The translations under genes were made by a program, and so were the position numbers. Below, one piece after another: positions 35,033 through 43,513 of a stretch of DNA of 64,000 bases (positions are counted from its first letter, which is position 1; each line of letters opens with the position of its first letter). The stretch covers positions 62,001 through 126,000 of the forward strand of contig NZ_JXSY01000005.1 in the NCBI RefSeq assembly GCF_004329715.1, in the 5' to 3' direction. The notes beneath the pieces are model-generated. The model was given only the letters and a program-made list of their open reading frames with translations, searched no databases and had not been told where the DNA came from. This stretch comes from Bowmanella sp. JS7-9 (GTDB taxonomy: Bacteria > Pseudomonadota > Gammaproteobacteria > Enterobacterales > Alteromonadaceae).

Positions 35033-37912
35033 TTAGAAGCGAATGTTCGCGCTAAACATAACCTGACGTGGAGTCTGGAAGCCAACTGGCAACATGAAGT
35101 CTTCGTTCGCGCCGCCTGACTCAGCATCTTCGTCGAAACGAACTGCGTTTTGAGCATCAAACACGTTGAACACGTCAGCTTGTAACGTTACGTCTGCATC
35201 ACCGAAAGTAGTACGGTATTGCAGGCTCAGGTCTAACTGAGTAGTCCAAGGTGTACGACCGAAGCTACCACGAGGCAGGAATGCATCGCCAACATAGTAT
35301 GTTTGGCCATAAGCATACTCGTCGAAGCCATCGCCGTAACCTTCTGGCAGACCTTCACCGAAGCCGTTAAGTGGACGACCTGATTGAATCAACAGGTTGG
35401 CACCTAATAACAGGTTCTCAGTCAGAGCGTATGAACCGTATGCTTTGATAGTATGGCGACGGTCGTTTGGCAGGTTACCGTTAGCACCGTCCATCAGGTA
35501 TGGGAAGTCCCAGTCAGTTGTCAGACCAGCGTCGTCCTGACCGTTATCTGATTTGACGTAACCTTCAGCATTACCGTAGCTGTGTGCCCATGTATAGGTG
35601 ATGCTGGCAGACCACAGGTCATCCCACTGCTTCTCTAACATGAAGTCCCAAGACAACCACTTACGCTTCGGATCTGGGTAGCCCAGGTCAGCAGCTGAGA
35701 TAGTCACTTGCTCTAACACGCCATCGCTGTCTGTGTCGTAGTAAGTAGTGATGTCAGTGTTAGGGTTAGTCAGCACGTATACGTTGTGGCCGTGGTCGTC
35801 CCAACCATTCTTACGAATGGCTTTGTCGATAGTGATATCGTCGATAACAGACTTCAGGTCACGGTGAGTGAACTTCACGCTCAGAGACCAGTCGTCGTTC
35901 AGCATGGTTTGATAACCTAAGATGAACTCGTCCTGATACATTGGCTTGATGCTGGTATCCAGTACTTCACGTACATCTGGAACCGTACCATCACTGTACT
36001 GTACGCCACCCAGGTATTCACCCAACTGTGGAGTATCATCAGCGTTCAGACCTTCAAGGATATACCAGTCAGCAGTGAACAGTTCAGCACCCGCCATACG
36101 GATGTTAGTGTTTGCTGCGATAGGCAGGTGATAACGACCGTAGTTTACGAATACTTTAGAGTCGCCGTCGCCGTTAACATCCCAAGACAAGCCTAAACGT
36201 GGTGCGATTTGGTTATCAACTTTGATGAACGTTTCGCCCTGGGCGTTTTTGTTCTCGAAAGACTCTGAACGCAAACCTAAGGTTGCAGTCAGGGTGTCGC
36301 TGATAGTCCAGGTATCTTCGATATACAGAGCGTTAGACAGAGTCTCGAACTCACCGCCTGACTCGTATACACGCACACGTGCTACGTCAGTACCGTCAGT
36401 GTCTGATTCCCAGCCGATAGCGTCAATGCTGTCGCCTGCATCATAGATGTAGTAGCCATAGTAAACGTGGCCAGAATAGAATGAGCCAGCAACTGACGTG
36501 TTGGTTTCGCTATCGAAACCGAAACGTAACTGGTGGTCACCCAGCGCGTATTCACCGTCAATACGGAACGCTTCACGGGTATCTTTTCCTGCTTCTGGAA
36601 CAGAGTTAGTCCAGCAGCCCAGGTTTGCACGAGCTGGATCCCAACGGATAATCAGCGGGCAAGTTTCATCGAACGGGCTTTGGTCAGTCAGGTCAGCTTC
36701 GTTTTTACCCCACAATGCAGACAATACGAAATCGTCTGTGATGTAGCCGGTATATTTCAAGCTTAAGTTTTTACCACCACGCTTAGACAGTGAATCACCC
36801 TGGTAATCTTTTGCACCAGTGTCGATGTCGTATGCGTATGTTTGGCTGGTAGTAGTGCGTTTGTCAGAGAAACCAGTGAATTCCAGCTTGTGGTCATCAG
36901 TGATTTGCCAGTCAATTTTACCACCCCAGAATGCGTCATCAGTGCTGTCTTTGTAGAACGTAGATGTGCCTGACACGTACTCGTTAGTGATATCGCGTGG
37001 GTTATACAATACATAGAAGAACAACGTATCTTCGATGATTGGACCTGACAAGTAGATGTTTGCGTCCAGTTTAGAGTACTTGTCTTCATCGTTGAAGATC
37101 AGGTATTCACCGTTACGACGTAAAACGTTGCCGTTGTACTCTCGCAATGCATCAGGCGTGTAATACAGGTTTGCACCGTATTCCCAATCGTTGCTACCGC
37201 TCTTAGTAACAGCGTTGATTACACCACCGGTTGAACGACCAAATTCTGCAGAGTAACCACCAGTTTTAACCTGGAATTCTTTGTAGAATTCGAATGGGAT
37301 AGTAGAACCACCCAGACCGTTACGGAAGTTAGAAACGTTCAGACCGTTTACGAAGTAAGCGTTTTCTGCAACCGATGCACCACCGAATGACGCCAGGTTA
37401 CCGAAGCGGCTATCACCTTTAGTAGTACCAGGAGCTAACAGAGCAACAGAGGTTGCGTCACGCGCAATTGGCAGACGAGCCAGCTCTACCGCACCGATGT
37501 TCAGTGCAGCTTCAGAAGAAGTGGTGTCGATCATGCTGATCATACGGCCAGTTACTTCGATTTTTTCAACACCTTCAGCGTTCATTGGGATGTTGATTGA
37601 AGAGCCACCAATGCGAACATTGATATCTGGCAGAACCTGAGTCTCATAACCTGCTTTAGATACGGTAACTTCATAGCTACCAACTGGCAGGTTCAGGAAA
37701 CGATAAGAACCGTCAGCGTCTGCAACTACTGAGCGCTGGAAGCCAGTCTTCTTATCTTTAACGGTGATTGTTGCACCAGCAACAGCCATTTCTTTAGAGT
37801 CAACGATTAACCCTTTCAAAGAACCGTCATCGTTACCTGCGAATGCAGGTGCAGCTACGCCAAGCGCAGCAGCAACGGCAAAAGCCGTAACGCTTTTCTT
37901 GAATGTGGACAT
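35033..37912 (-). CDS. Oar-type TonB-dependent receptor with carboxypeptidase-regulatory domain
   Basis: Outer-membrane receptor of 959 aa. After a signal peptide (VAAALGVAAPAFAG) comes a carboxypeptidase-D regulatory-like fold (about residues 30-110; AGATITVKDKKTGFQRSVV). The plug follows (LARLPIARDATSVALLAPGT, then GVINAVTKSGSNDWEYGANL), and the beta-barrel ends in a terminal Phe (VMFSANIRF). No clear TonB box was picked out. Oar-like receptors import large substrates such as peptides or glycans; the ligand is unknown. It has its own terminator and an upstream gap of 220 nt. The TonB2 operon 1.1 kb downstream is a natural energy source. Confidence 0.93.
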   Translation of the reverse strand: MSTFKKSVTAFAVAAALGVAAPAFAGNDDGSLKGLIVDSKEMAVAGATITVKDKKTGFQRSVVADADGSYRFLNLPVGSYEVTVSKAGYETQVLPDINVRIGGSSINIPMNAEGVEKIEVTGRMISMIDTTSSEAALNIGAVELARLPIARDATSVALLAPGTTKGDSRFGNLASFGGASVAENAYFVNGLNVSNFRNGLGGSTIPFEFYKEFQVKTGGYSAEFGRSTGGVINAVTKSGSNDWEYGANLYYTPDALREYNGNVLRRNGEYLIFNDEDKYSKLDANIYLSGPIIEDTLFFYVLYNPRDITNEYVSGTSTFYKDSTDDAFWGGKIDWQITDDHKLEFTGFSDKRTTTSQTYAYDIDTGAKDYQGDSLSKRGGKNLSLKYTGYITDDFVLSALWGKNEADLTDQSPFDETCPLIIRWDPARANLGCWTNSVPEAGKDTREAFRIDGEYALGDHQLRFGFDSETNTSVAGSFYSGHVYYGYYIYDAGDSIDAIGWESDTDGTDVARVRVYESGGEFETLSNALYIEDTWTISDTLTATLGLRSESFENKNAQGETFIKVDNQIAPRLGLSWDVNGDGDSKVFVNYGRYHLPIAANTNIRMAGAELFTADWYILEGLNADDTPQLGEYLGGVQYSDGTVPDVREVLDTSIKPMYQDEFILGYQTMLNDDWSLSVKFTHRDLKSVIDDITIDKAIRKNGWDDHGHNVYVLTNPNTDITTYYDTDSDGVLEQVTISAADLGYPDPKRKWLSWDFMLEKQWDDLWSASITYTWAHSYGNAEGYVKSDNGQDDAGLTTDWDFPYLMDGANGNLPNDRRHTIKAYGSYALTENLLLGANLLIQSGRPLNGFGEGLPEGYGDGFDEYAYGQTYYVGDAFLPRGSFGRTPWTTQLDLSLQYRTTFGDADVTLQADVFNVFDAQNAVRFDEDAESGGANEDFMLPVGFQTPRQVMFSANIRF

Positions 37913-38132
37913 ATTTTTCTCCCTGGACCACTAATATTTTTTTAGTGATTCGTGTTAATAACTGAATGAACAGCTTTTTTGTTAGATAAGGCTTTAACCT
38001 CGAATCGATTTTAAACACAGTTAAAACGGAGGGTCAACAGGCCTTTAGCTGATCTGCGTCGAGTTTTTCACGACTTTTTTATCAATTTTGATTTTTATTT
38101 CGTAATCATTAGTTTACTAATCGAGCAACCAG

Positions 38133-39221
38133 CTAAACGCACTGAAATCGCAACTTGCTTCTGACAGAGTCGGGCAATTGCGGCAAACTCCCTTTTGGCA
38201 ACAGGAACGTGGCCATATTAAAAAAGTCGGTAAAGACGCGGTTGGCTTCGGTCGTACGTTTTAAATATTCATGCCCTGATGAGCCACCCGTACCAATCTT
38301 GCTACCTAGCATGCGCTGGACCATCATCGCGTGGCGAAAGCGCCAAATCGTCATGTTTTCATCTATCTCGGTGAGGCAGGTAATAAACTGGTGCGCCAAA
38401 TTAAACATGGGTTCTTCGCGATATTGCTCAATAAACAGAGCAGCCAGCATCGCCTGATGTGACAGACGGAAATCACCACGCTCCTGTAACTGGGTATATT
38501 TATCGCTGTCAAACAGTGCCGAGAAATGTTCACGTACCTTATCTAGCTCCGCTAACTCACGACTAATCTGTTCTTCGCTAAGCGTATCGTTTGCTTTGAT
38601 TGTCTCTGCATCAGCAAGAAGCATGTCTTCAGTTGCATTACGGTAATGCTGCCAAAACTTAAATTCGCCGAGATCCAAAAATGGCATACGCGCCAACCAT
38701 TTATCCACTAATTCGAACAAGCTGGGCTTGCCCTCTAAGCGAGTCAGGAAAGCACGATCTTCATCATTTAATCGGGTCAGGAAACTCTGTTGATCGAAGT
38801 CGATTCGAAATGCTCTTTTCAACCCGAGGCTGATTTCCAGCATCTTAAACTGAATACTTTGAAAGCCGGAGGCAGGTACCAAATAATCGCGGAATGACAG
38901 AAAATCCTGCGGTGTCATGGTCTCCATGATTGCAATCTGATCATTCAGCAGCTTTTGAATCGCCACCACGCGTTTCAGTCTGTGCACGACTTGCGGGAGT
39001 TGCTGATCTTCAACCTTTTCTGCCGAGAAGGTCTCAATGACGGAATGCATTTCATGCAGAATTTGCTTGAACCACAACTCATATGCCTGATGCACAATAA
39101 TGAACAGCATTTCATCATGGGCTGGCTCACCATAGCGGCTACTGTGCAACGATTGCGCGCCCAGCAACTTGTCGAGGCCAAGGTAATCACCGTAATAAAC
39201 TGGCTCTTTATTCTTTTGCAT
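38133..39221 (-). CDS. kynA: Tryptophan 2,3-dioxygenase
   Basis: Protein of 362 aa. Motifs of the heme enzyme are YGDYLGLDKLLGAQ near the N-terminus, EMLFIIVHQAYELWFKQIL with the distal His region, and GFQSIQFKMLEISLG. The proximal heme His lies in WRFRHAMMVQRMLG, followed by the substrate loop GTGGSSGHEYLKRT. It opens the indole ring of L-Trp to give N-formylkynurenine, the first step of the kynurenine pathway. No other kynurenine gene is adjacent in this window. It is longer than the compact bacterial forms by an insert around residues 190-250. Confidence 0.96.
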   Translation of the reverse strand: MQKNKEPVYYGDYLGLDKLLGAQSLHSSRYGEPAHDEMLFIIVHQAYELWFKQILHEMHSVIETFSAEKVEDQQLPQVVHRLKRVVAIQKLLNDQIAIMETMTPQDFLSFRDYLVPASGFQSIQFKMLEISLGLKRAFRIDFDQQSFLTRLNDEDRAFLTRLEGKPSLFELVDKWLARMPFLDLGEFKFWQHYRNATEDMLLADAETIKANDTLSEEQISRELAELDKVREHFSALFDSDKYTQLQERGDFRLSHQAMLAALFIEQYREEPMFNLAHQFITCLTEIDENMTIWRFRHAMMVQRMLGSKIGTGGSSGHEYLKRTTEANRVFTDFFNMATFLLPKGSLPQLPDSVRSKLRFQCV

Positions 39222-39329
39222 TGTTTTTTCTCGGAAAATTTTTACTGCATCTTAACATTTGACCTATCCTGCTCTATACCAAAACAGTAGGATTTGTACA
39301 TTGCAGTTTGTTACGGGGAATTGACACAC

Positions 39330-39602
39330 ATGAAGTTAGATGACGACATCCACAATTACTATGAGCATCTGGTGATTGAGCGGATCACCCAACTTGGTCT
39401 GGATAAAGAGAAATCGCAGGATTATCTGGCTGATTTATGTTGCCTGGCATTGAATCAGGTACCACCTCGCTACATTCGTTATGAGGTCGACATGGCCTTC
39501 TATCTGGCCCCGAACGAAAAGCTGCAGATGCAAATGAACGTCAATAACGCCATCGACAAAGCGATAAAGTTTTTAGATGAGCAAAAAAAAGACAGGGAAT
39601 AA
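39330..39602 (+). CDS. ComFB family protein
   Basis: Protein of 90 aa from the ATG at 39330. The frame extends 12 codons upstream, but the shorter form begins directly with family sequence (MKLDDDIHNYYEHLVIERI) and has GGGGAA about 10 nt before it. YLADLCCLALNQVPPRYIRY and VDMAFYL are conserved in late-competence ComFB proteins; the Cys pair may bind metal. In B. subtilis comFB lies in the comF operon, but the protein is widespread in proteobacteria with unclear function. It ends 9 nt before the 3' end of ffs, which is convergent. Confidence 0.85.
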   Translation: MKLDDDIHNYYEHLVIERITQLGLDKEKSQDYLADLCCLALNQVPPRYIRYEVDMAFYLAPNEKLQMQMNVNNAIDKAIKFLDEQKKDRE

Positions 39603-39611
39603 CTGAGGTTT

Positions 39612-39723
39612 GGGTGGCGGCCTTCCAGCCACATCCCGGCACATGAGTCGTCTGCTGCGGCTGCTCCCTTCCGGGCCTGACCGAGTTCACAGAGTATCAT
39701 TGCGAGAGGACCAAAAGGCCACC
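39612..39723 (-). ncRNA. ffs: 4.5S signal recognition particle RNA
   Basis: On the minus strand about 112 nt form the single long SRP hairpin. The 5' arm GGTGGCCTT pairs with the 3' arm AAGGCCGCCACC. The apical region has the invariant GGTCAGGCCCGGAAGGGAGC with the GGAA tetraloop, and AGCAGCC and TGTGCCGGGATG further down match E. coli 4.5S. It binds Ffh and directs ribosomes to FtsY and SecYEG. Ends are estimated from the stem. A good promoter lies about 30 nt upstream, which would give a leader of around 20 nt to be removed by RNase P, as in E. coli. Confidence 0.95.
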
Positions 39724-39751
39724 ATTGATACGCCTGATTGAGGCGGCGCGC

Positions 39752-39780
39752 ATTATGCGTGTTCCGCCCCATCGATGCAA
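39752..39780 (-). promoter_or_regulatory. Sigma-70 promoter of ffs
   Basis: On the minus strand, TTGCAT (39775-39780), a spacer of exactly 17 nt, CATAAT (39752-39757), then a GC-rich discriminator GCGCGCCGCC. Such discriminators are typical of growth-rate and stringently controlled stable-RNA promoters. It starts directly after the leucine dehydrogenase stop. Confidence 0.8.
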
Positions 39781-39781
39781 G

Positions 39782-40834
39782 TTACTTTGCGCTGAAACGT
39801 TCTTCCGCCATCAGGTTTGCGACGATATTGGTCGCATCACCCTGCTGCTGAGAACGCATAAAGATTTCCGTTAATGTTTCACCGATTTGTTCGATGTGCG
39901 TACGCAGCGCAGCGTTGCTGCTGTCGATATTCTGATGATAAATATCAATAACACCACCAGCATTAATAACGTAATCAGGTGCATACAGAATGTCGCGCTG
40001 ACGCAGAATTTCACCGTGACTTTCATGGGCTAACTGGTTGTTTGCAGCGCCGGCAATCACACTAAAATTAAATTGCTCAATGGTGTCATCATTTATAACA
40101 GCACCAAATGCACATGGTGCAAACACATCTGCCTTCACCGCGTAAATCGCTTCCGGTTTCACTAGGGTAGCGCCTAATAGTTTTTCCGCTTTTTCCAGAT
40201 TATCCGGGAAGATATCTGTGACGATAAGATTCGCGCCCGCTGCGTGCAGCAATTCGGCCAGGCGATAGCCCACATGACCAAGGCCCTGAATCGCGACAGT
40301 TAACCCATCTACGCTACGGCCCAGACGCTGTTTAACCGAAGCCTGAATGCCCACGAAGGTGCCATATGCAGTCGCCGGTGAAGGATTACCATCAGCCTCG
40401 CCACCGTGATAGCTGTACTTTGCCTGTGTACCGGCAACGTAATCACAACGTTGTGCCATTAACTTAAGACTTTGCGGAGAAATACCGGAATCTTCGGCGG
40501 TCACATACTTACCCCCTAAAGACTGAACAAAGTCGCCCATTGCGTGCATCAATGCCGGCGTAATATCTGTGCGTGGATCACCAATAATTACTGACTTACC
40601 CCCACCTTGTGGCAAGTTTGCCAGAGCTGACTTGTAGGTCATTCCACGGGATAAACGTAATACGTCGTTTAAGGCCTCTGCACTGCTGGCATAAGGCCAC
40701 ATCCGGCATCCACCGAGCGTCGGTCCCAGGTTGGTGTTGTGCACGGCAATAATGGCTTTCAGACCGGTCTTTTCATCGAAGCGAAATGCAATGTGTTCAT
40801 GGTTATCAAAAGCTGGATGTTCGAATAATGACAT
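39782..40834 (-). CDS. Leucine (Glu/Leu/Phe/Val) dehydrogenase
   Basis: Protein of 350 aa. Substrate-side motifs are NTNLGPTLGGCRMWPY and the catalytic-Lys segment MTYKSALANLPQGGGKSVI. YVTAEDSGISPQSL follows, and the NAD Rossmann motif is VAIQGLGHVGYRLAELL. It reversibly deaminates branched-chain amino acids, so likely leucine dehydrogenase; valine or phenylalanine specificity cannot be excluded. It is divergent from an Lrp-family regulator, 217 nt apart, a layout that suggests regulation by that protein. The ffs promoter lies at its 3' end. Confidence 0.93.
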   Translation of the reverse strand: MSLFEHPAFDNHEHIAFRFDEKTGLKAIIAVHNTNLGPTLGGCRMWPYASSAEALNDVLRLSRGMTYKSALANLPQGGGKSVIIGDPRTDITPALMHAMGDFVQSLGGKYVTAEDSGISPQSLKLMAQRCDYVAGTQAKYSYHGGEADGNPSPATAYGTFVGIQASVKQRLGRSVDGLTVAIQGLGHVGYRLAELLHAAGANLIVTDIFPDNLEKAEKLLGATLVKPEAIYAVKADVFAPCAFGAVINDDTIEQFNFSVIAGAANNQLAHESHGEILRQRDILYAPDYVINAGGVIDIYHQNIDSSNAALRTHIEQIGETLTEIFMRSQQQGDATNIVANLMAEERFSAK

Positions 40835-41051
40835 AACGTACCAAGGTAGTTGTTAATAGGGTGTAAAGGCGCATATGGTAGCGCAACTATACGAGGATAG
40901 GTGTTGCAGTTTGTAGCGATGGGAATTGAACACTGGAAATAAAATATTCCAACAATCGGGCCTTAACCTGATATTCGTCCTAATAATTCCAATTGAAAAA
41001 AACAAAAATTTTAAGCATCCTTACTTTCCTGTAAAAATTTTTGCCTTACCT

Positions 41052-41516
41052 ATGAAACTGGATAAATTCGACAAACAAATACTGCGCACCCTGCAACAAG
41101 ACGCAACTGTTTCTATGGCTGAACTGAGTAACCACGTAGGGTTATCTCATACACCATGCTGGCGACGCGTGAAACGCCTGGAAAAGGACGGCTTTATACA
41201 GCGCAAAGTCACGTTACTCAATAACAAAAAGCTCAATTTAGGTGTCAGCGTATTTATTTACGTGTCGCTGAAAAATCATGACGAGACCTCATTAAACCGC
41301 TTTGAAGCAGCAGTACAGGACATCGATGAAATTGTCGAATGTCACACCACCAGCGGTGATCGCGATTACCTGCTCAAAGTAGTGGTCGAAAGCATTGAAG
41401 AATATGAACTGCTGTTAAAGAGCAAACTCACCCATCTGCCGAGCGTCGACCATATCAGCTCTACGTTTGCCCTCAAGCAAGTCAAATACACCACAGAACT
41501 GCCAATAAAAGGGTAA
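41052..41516 (+). CDS. Lrp/AsnC family transcriptional regulator
   Basis: Protein of 154 aa from the ATG at 41052; the frame is open 42 codons further upstream, but family alignment begins at MKLDKFDKQILRTLQQDATV. The winged HTH runs to about residue 60 (MAELSNHVGLSHTPCWRRVKRLEKDGFI). The RAM effector domain follows (VFIYVSLKNHD, ECHTTSGDRDYLLKVVV). It probably senses an amino acid and controls the divergent leucine dehydrogenase gene; this is inferred from position. The DUF1415 gene starts 4 nt downstream. Confidence 0.92.
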   Translation: MKLDKFDKQILRTLQQDATVSMAELSNHVGLSHTPCWRRVKRLEKDGFIQRKVTLLNNKKLNLGVSVFIYVSLKNHDETSLNRFEAAVQDIDEIVECHTTSGDRDYLLKVVVESIEEYELLLKSKLTHLPSVDHISSTFALKQVKYTTELPIKG

Positions 41517-41520
41517 GTCA

Positions 41521-42078
41521 TTGTCACAGCAAACACTCGATCTCGTTCAGCGCTGGCTGGACGAGATCGTTATTGACCTGAATTTATGTCCCTTCGCCGC
41601 CCGTCCGCGCCGTCAGGATAAGATTCGGATCGCGCTATGCCCCAGCGACGACACCGAGGCAATCATGTCTGTGCTGGCCAGTGAGATTGGGCATCTGAAT
41701 ACCAACATCGCGACCGAAACGACCTTGCTGGTACTGGAAAATGGCTTTGACGATTTTATCGATTATTTGGATCTGGTTGCCGAATGCGAAGACTGGCTGG
41801 CCGATAAAGGCTATGAAGGTATTTATCAGATTGCCTCATTTCATCCGGCCTATCAGTTTGCCGGCACATTGGCGCAGGACAGAGAAAACTTCACCAACCG
41901 CGCTCCCTACCCCATATTACATCTGTTACGTGAAGCCGAACTTACCAGAGTAATCGACCAGTACCCGGATACCGACAGTATTCCCCAGCGTAATATTGAC
42001 TTGCTCAATAACATGCCAGCGGATGAGTTCGAACAGCGTTTCTGTCCGTTTATACATACAAAAAAGCCCGGTAACTAA
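41521..42078 (+). CDS. DUF1415 family protein
   Basis: Protein of 185 aa. The first codon appears to be TTG, 4 nt after the regulator's stop with AAGGG just upstream. Motifs are DEIVIDLNLCPFAARPRRQ near the start, FDDFIDYLDLVAECEDWL, and YQIASFHPAYQFAGT with a His pair, then NRAPYPILHLLREAELTR. DUF1415 proteins are widespread in proteobacteria and their function is not known. Coupling to the Lrp-family gene suggests joint expression. The terminator that follows includes the stop codon in its loop. Confidence 0.88.
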   Translation: MSQQTLDLVQRWLDEIVIDLNLCPFAARPRRQDKIRIALCPSDDTEAIMSVLASEIGHLNTNIATETTLLVLENGFDDFIDYLDLVAECEDWLADKGYEGIYQIASFHPAYQFAGTLAQDRENFTNRAPYPILHLLREAELTRVIDQYPDTDSIPQRNIDLLNNMPADEFEQRFCPFIHTKKPGN

Positions 42079-42091
42079 GCCGGGCTTTTTA
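42061..42091 (+). terminator. Bidirectional terminator, stop codon in its loop
   Basis: Arms AAGCCCGG and CCGGGCTT around an 8-nt loop holding the DUF1415 stop (42076-42078), flanked by A and T runs. It also serves the convergent PhnA-like gene. Confidence 0.9.
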
Positions 42092-42105
42092 TCACTTGAT
42101 TGTGA

Positions 42106-42663
42106 TTAGTTTTTCTTCACATATTTGGTCAAAATAACAATCTTGGTGCCGTTAACCCGCCCCTCGATATGCTCAGGATTCGACGTCAGTGAGATGCCGC
42201 GCACCGGTGTTCCACGCTTGGCAACAAAACTGGTGCCTTTTACGTCTAAATCTTTAATGATCGTGACGCTATCACCGGCTTGCAGGCGGACGCCATTTGA
42301 GTCCAGGTGAACAATTTCATCGACATTACCCGCCTCGACCCAGCTTTGTAACTCGTCATCCAGATACAACATATCCAGTGCATCCTGCGCCCAGCTCTCT
42401 GCGCTGATCTTATTCAACAATCTGGCAGATAACACCTGTACCGCGGGTACCTGGCTCCACATGCTGTCGGTCAGGCAGCGCCAATGATGCGCGTCAATGC
42501 CGCCCGGATCTTTGCTGTGCTGCGCACAGGTTGCGCATAACACGACATCAGCACTAAAGCCAACCGGTGCATCCGACACCTCGACAGCCTCAAGGCCATC
42601 CGTGCTACCACATAATTCACATTTCTCGCCGCTACGGGCAGCTAAGTCAGCTGAAATTGCCAT
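42106..42663 (-). CDS. PhnA/YjdM-type zinc-ribbon protein
   Basis: Protein of 185 aa. The N-terminal zinc ribbon has CELCGSTDGL and, after a spacer, VLCATCAQHS. A middle segment HHWRCLTDSMWSQVPAVQVL is followed by the C-terminal PhnA domain (LQAGDSVTIIKDLDVKGTSF, GTPVRGISL, TKIVILTKYVKKN). The name PhnA comes from proximity to phn genes; the E. coli protein is not needed for phosphonate use, so the role is open. The family's usual length is about 110 aa; here an extra N-terminal region of about 75 aa is present. Confidence 0.9.
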   Translation of the reverse strand: MAISADLAARSGEKCELCGSTDGLEAVEVSDAPVGFSADVVLCATCAQHSKDPGGIDAHHWRCLTDSMWSQVPAVQVLSARLLNKISAESWAQDALDMLYLDDELQSWVEAGNVDEIVHLDSNGVRLQAGDSVTIIKDLDVKGTSFVAKRGTPVRGISLTSNPEHIEGRVNGTKIVILTKYVKKN

Positions 42664-42780
42664 AAATCCCCCTAAAAATTTGCGGGTATTATCCGCATAT
42701 TTAGTGCCCCCTCAAGTAATTTAGCCAATATCCACGTATTTTCGTGATTCTCGCCACGAGCCCGAGATGATCTCATCATC

Positions 42781-42800
42781 AAATCAATACAATTTGATTT
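42781..42800. promoter_or_regulatory. Inverted repeat upstream of the beta-helix lipoprotein
   Basis: AAATCAA (42781-42787), five bases, then TTTGATTT (42793-42800). Two further copies of the same motif follow (AAATCAA at 42803 and TTTGATTT at 42825). Possible operator of the lipoprotein gene, which starts at 42874. Confidence 0.4.
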
Positions 42801-42873
42801 AAAATCAATAACTTAATATTTTGGTTTGATTTTTGCCTAGCAAATACAACTAACAATAACGTGAGAAAACTCA

Positions 42874-43506
42874 ATGAAAAAATTATTACTTGCCAGTGTG
42901 ATCACCTGCTCCATGGGCTTGAGTGGCTGTATTGTGCATGTCGGCGGCCATGGCGACGACAGTGACATCGAGTTCGGCTACGTCCGTAGCAATCAGTCCG
43001 ACTTGTCCAGCGTTAACAGTGACTTACGCATCGAAACACATCGTCAGGTTGGGGATGTCAGCAACGTCAATGGCAATATCGAGTTGCAGGCGTTTGCTGC
43101 GGCCAAAGATATCGATGCGGTTAACGGCAATATCGAGCTTACCCACAACAATCAGGCAGACAATGTGAATTCGGTCAACGGTGACATACGCACCAACGGC
43201 AGTCACATCGCGCATAATATCGAAAGTGTGAATGGTCAAATCAAGGTGCATAACAGTCAGGTAAGCGGCGATATCATCAGCCTGAACGGCGATGTTAGTT
43301 TGGATGGCTCTTCGCACATTAAGGGCGATATCGTATTTAAAAGTAAGAAACGCAGTTGGTGGTCTGGGAATAACAACCACCAACCTACGCTGACGATAAG
43401 CGCCGATTCGCAAATTGACGGACGAATTATTTTGCAGCAACCGGTCAGGCTAGACGTGGCGAACCCTGCACTCCTGAACAAAGTGGACTACGCCTACAAG
43501 GCTTAA
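42874..43506 (+). CDS. Lipoprotein with 18-residue beta-helix repeats
   Basis: Protein of 210 aa. The lipobox is MGLSGC, so the mature protein would be anchored by Cys19; Ile at +2 suggests the outer membrane. Residues about 40-155 form six repeats of about 18 residues with the core VNGNIEL (VSNVNGNIEL, IDAVNGNIEL, VNSVNGDIRT, IESVNGQIKV, IISLNGDVSL). This periodicity suits a right-handed beta-helix as in DUF4097 and bactofilin-like proteins. The function is unknown; cell-envelope or polymer-forming roles are possible. The end lies 7 nt from the convergent alr stop. An inverted repeat is upstream. Confidence 0.85.
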   Translation: MKKLLLASVITCSMGLSGCIVHVGGHGDDSDIEFGYVRSNQSDLSSVNSDLRIETHRQVGDVSNVNGNIELQAFAAAKDIDAVNGNIELTHNNQADNVNSVNGDIRTNGSHIAHNIESVNGQIKVHNSQVSGDIISLNGDVSLDGSSHIKGDIVFKSKKRSWWSGNNNHQPTLTISADSQIDGRIILQQPVRLDVANPALLNKVDYAYKA

Positions 43507-43513
43507 GCGTCTG

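Noticed and set aside
35946-37089. Several 60-110-codon frames on both strands within the TonB-dependent receptor
   Set aside because: They lie wholly within a well-supported receptor gene and have no start signals or recognisable families.
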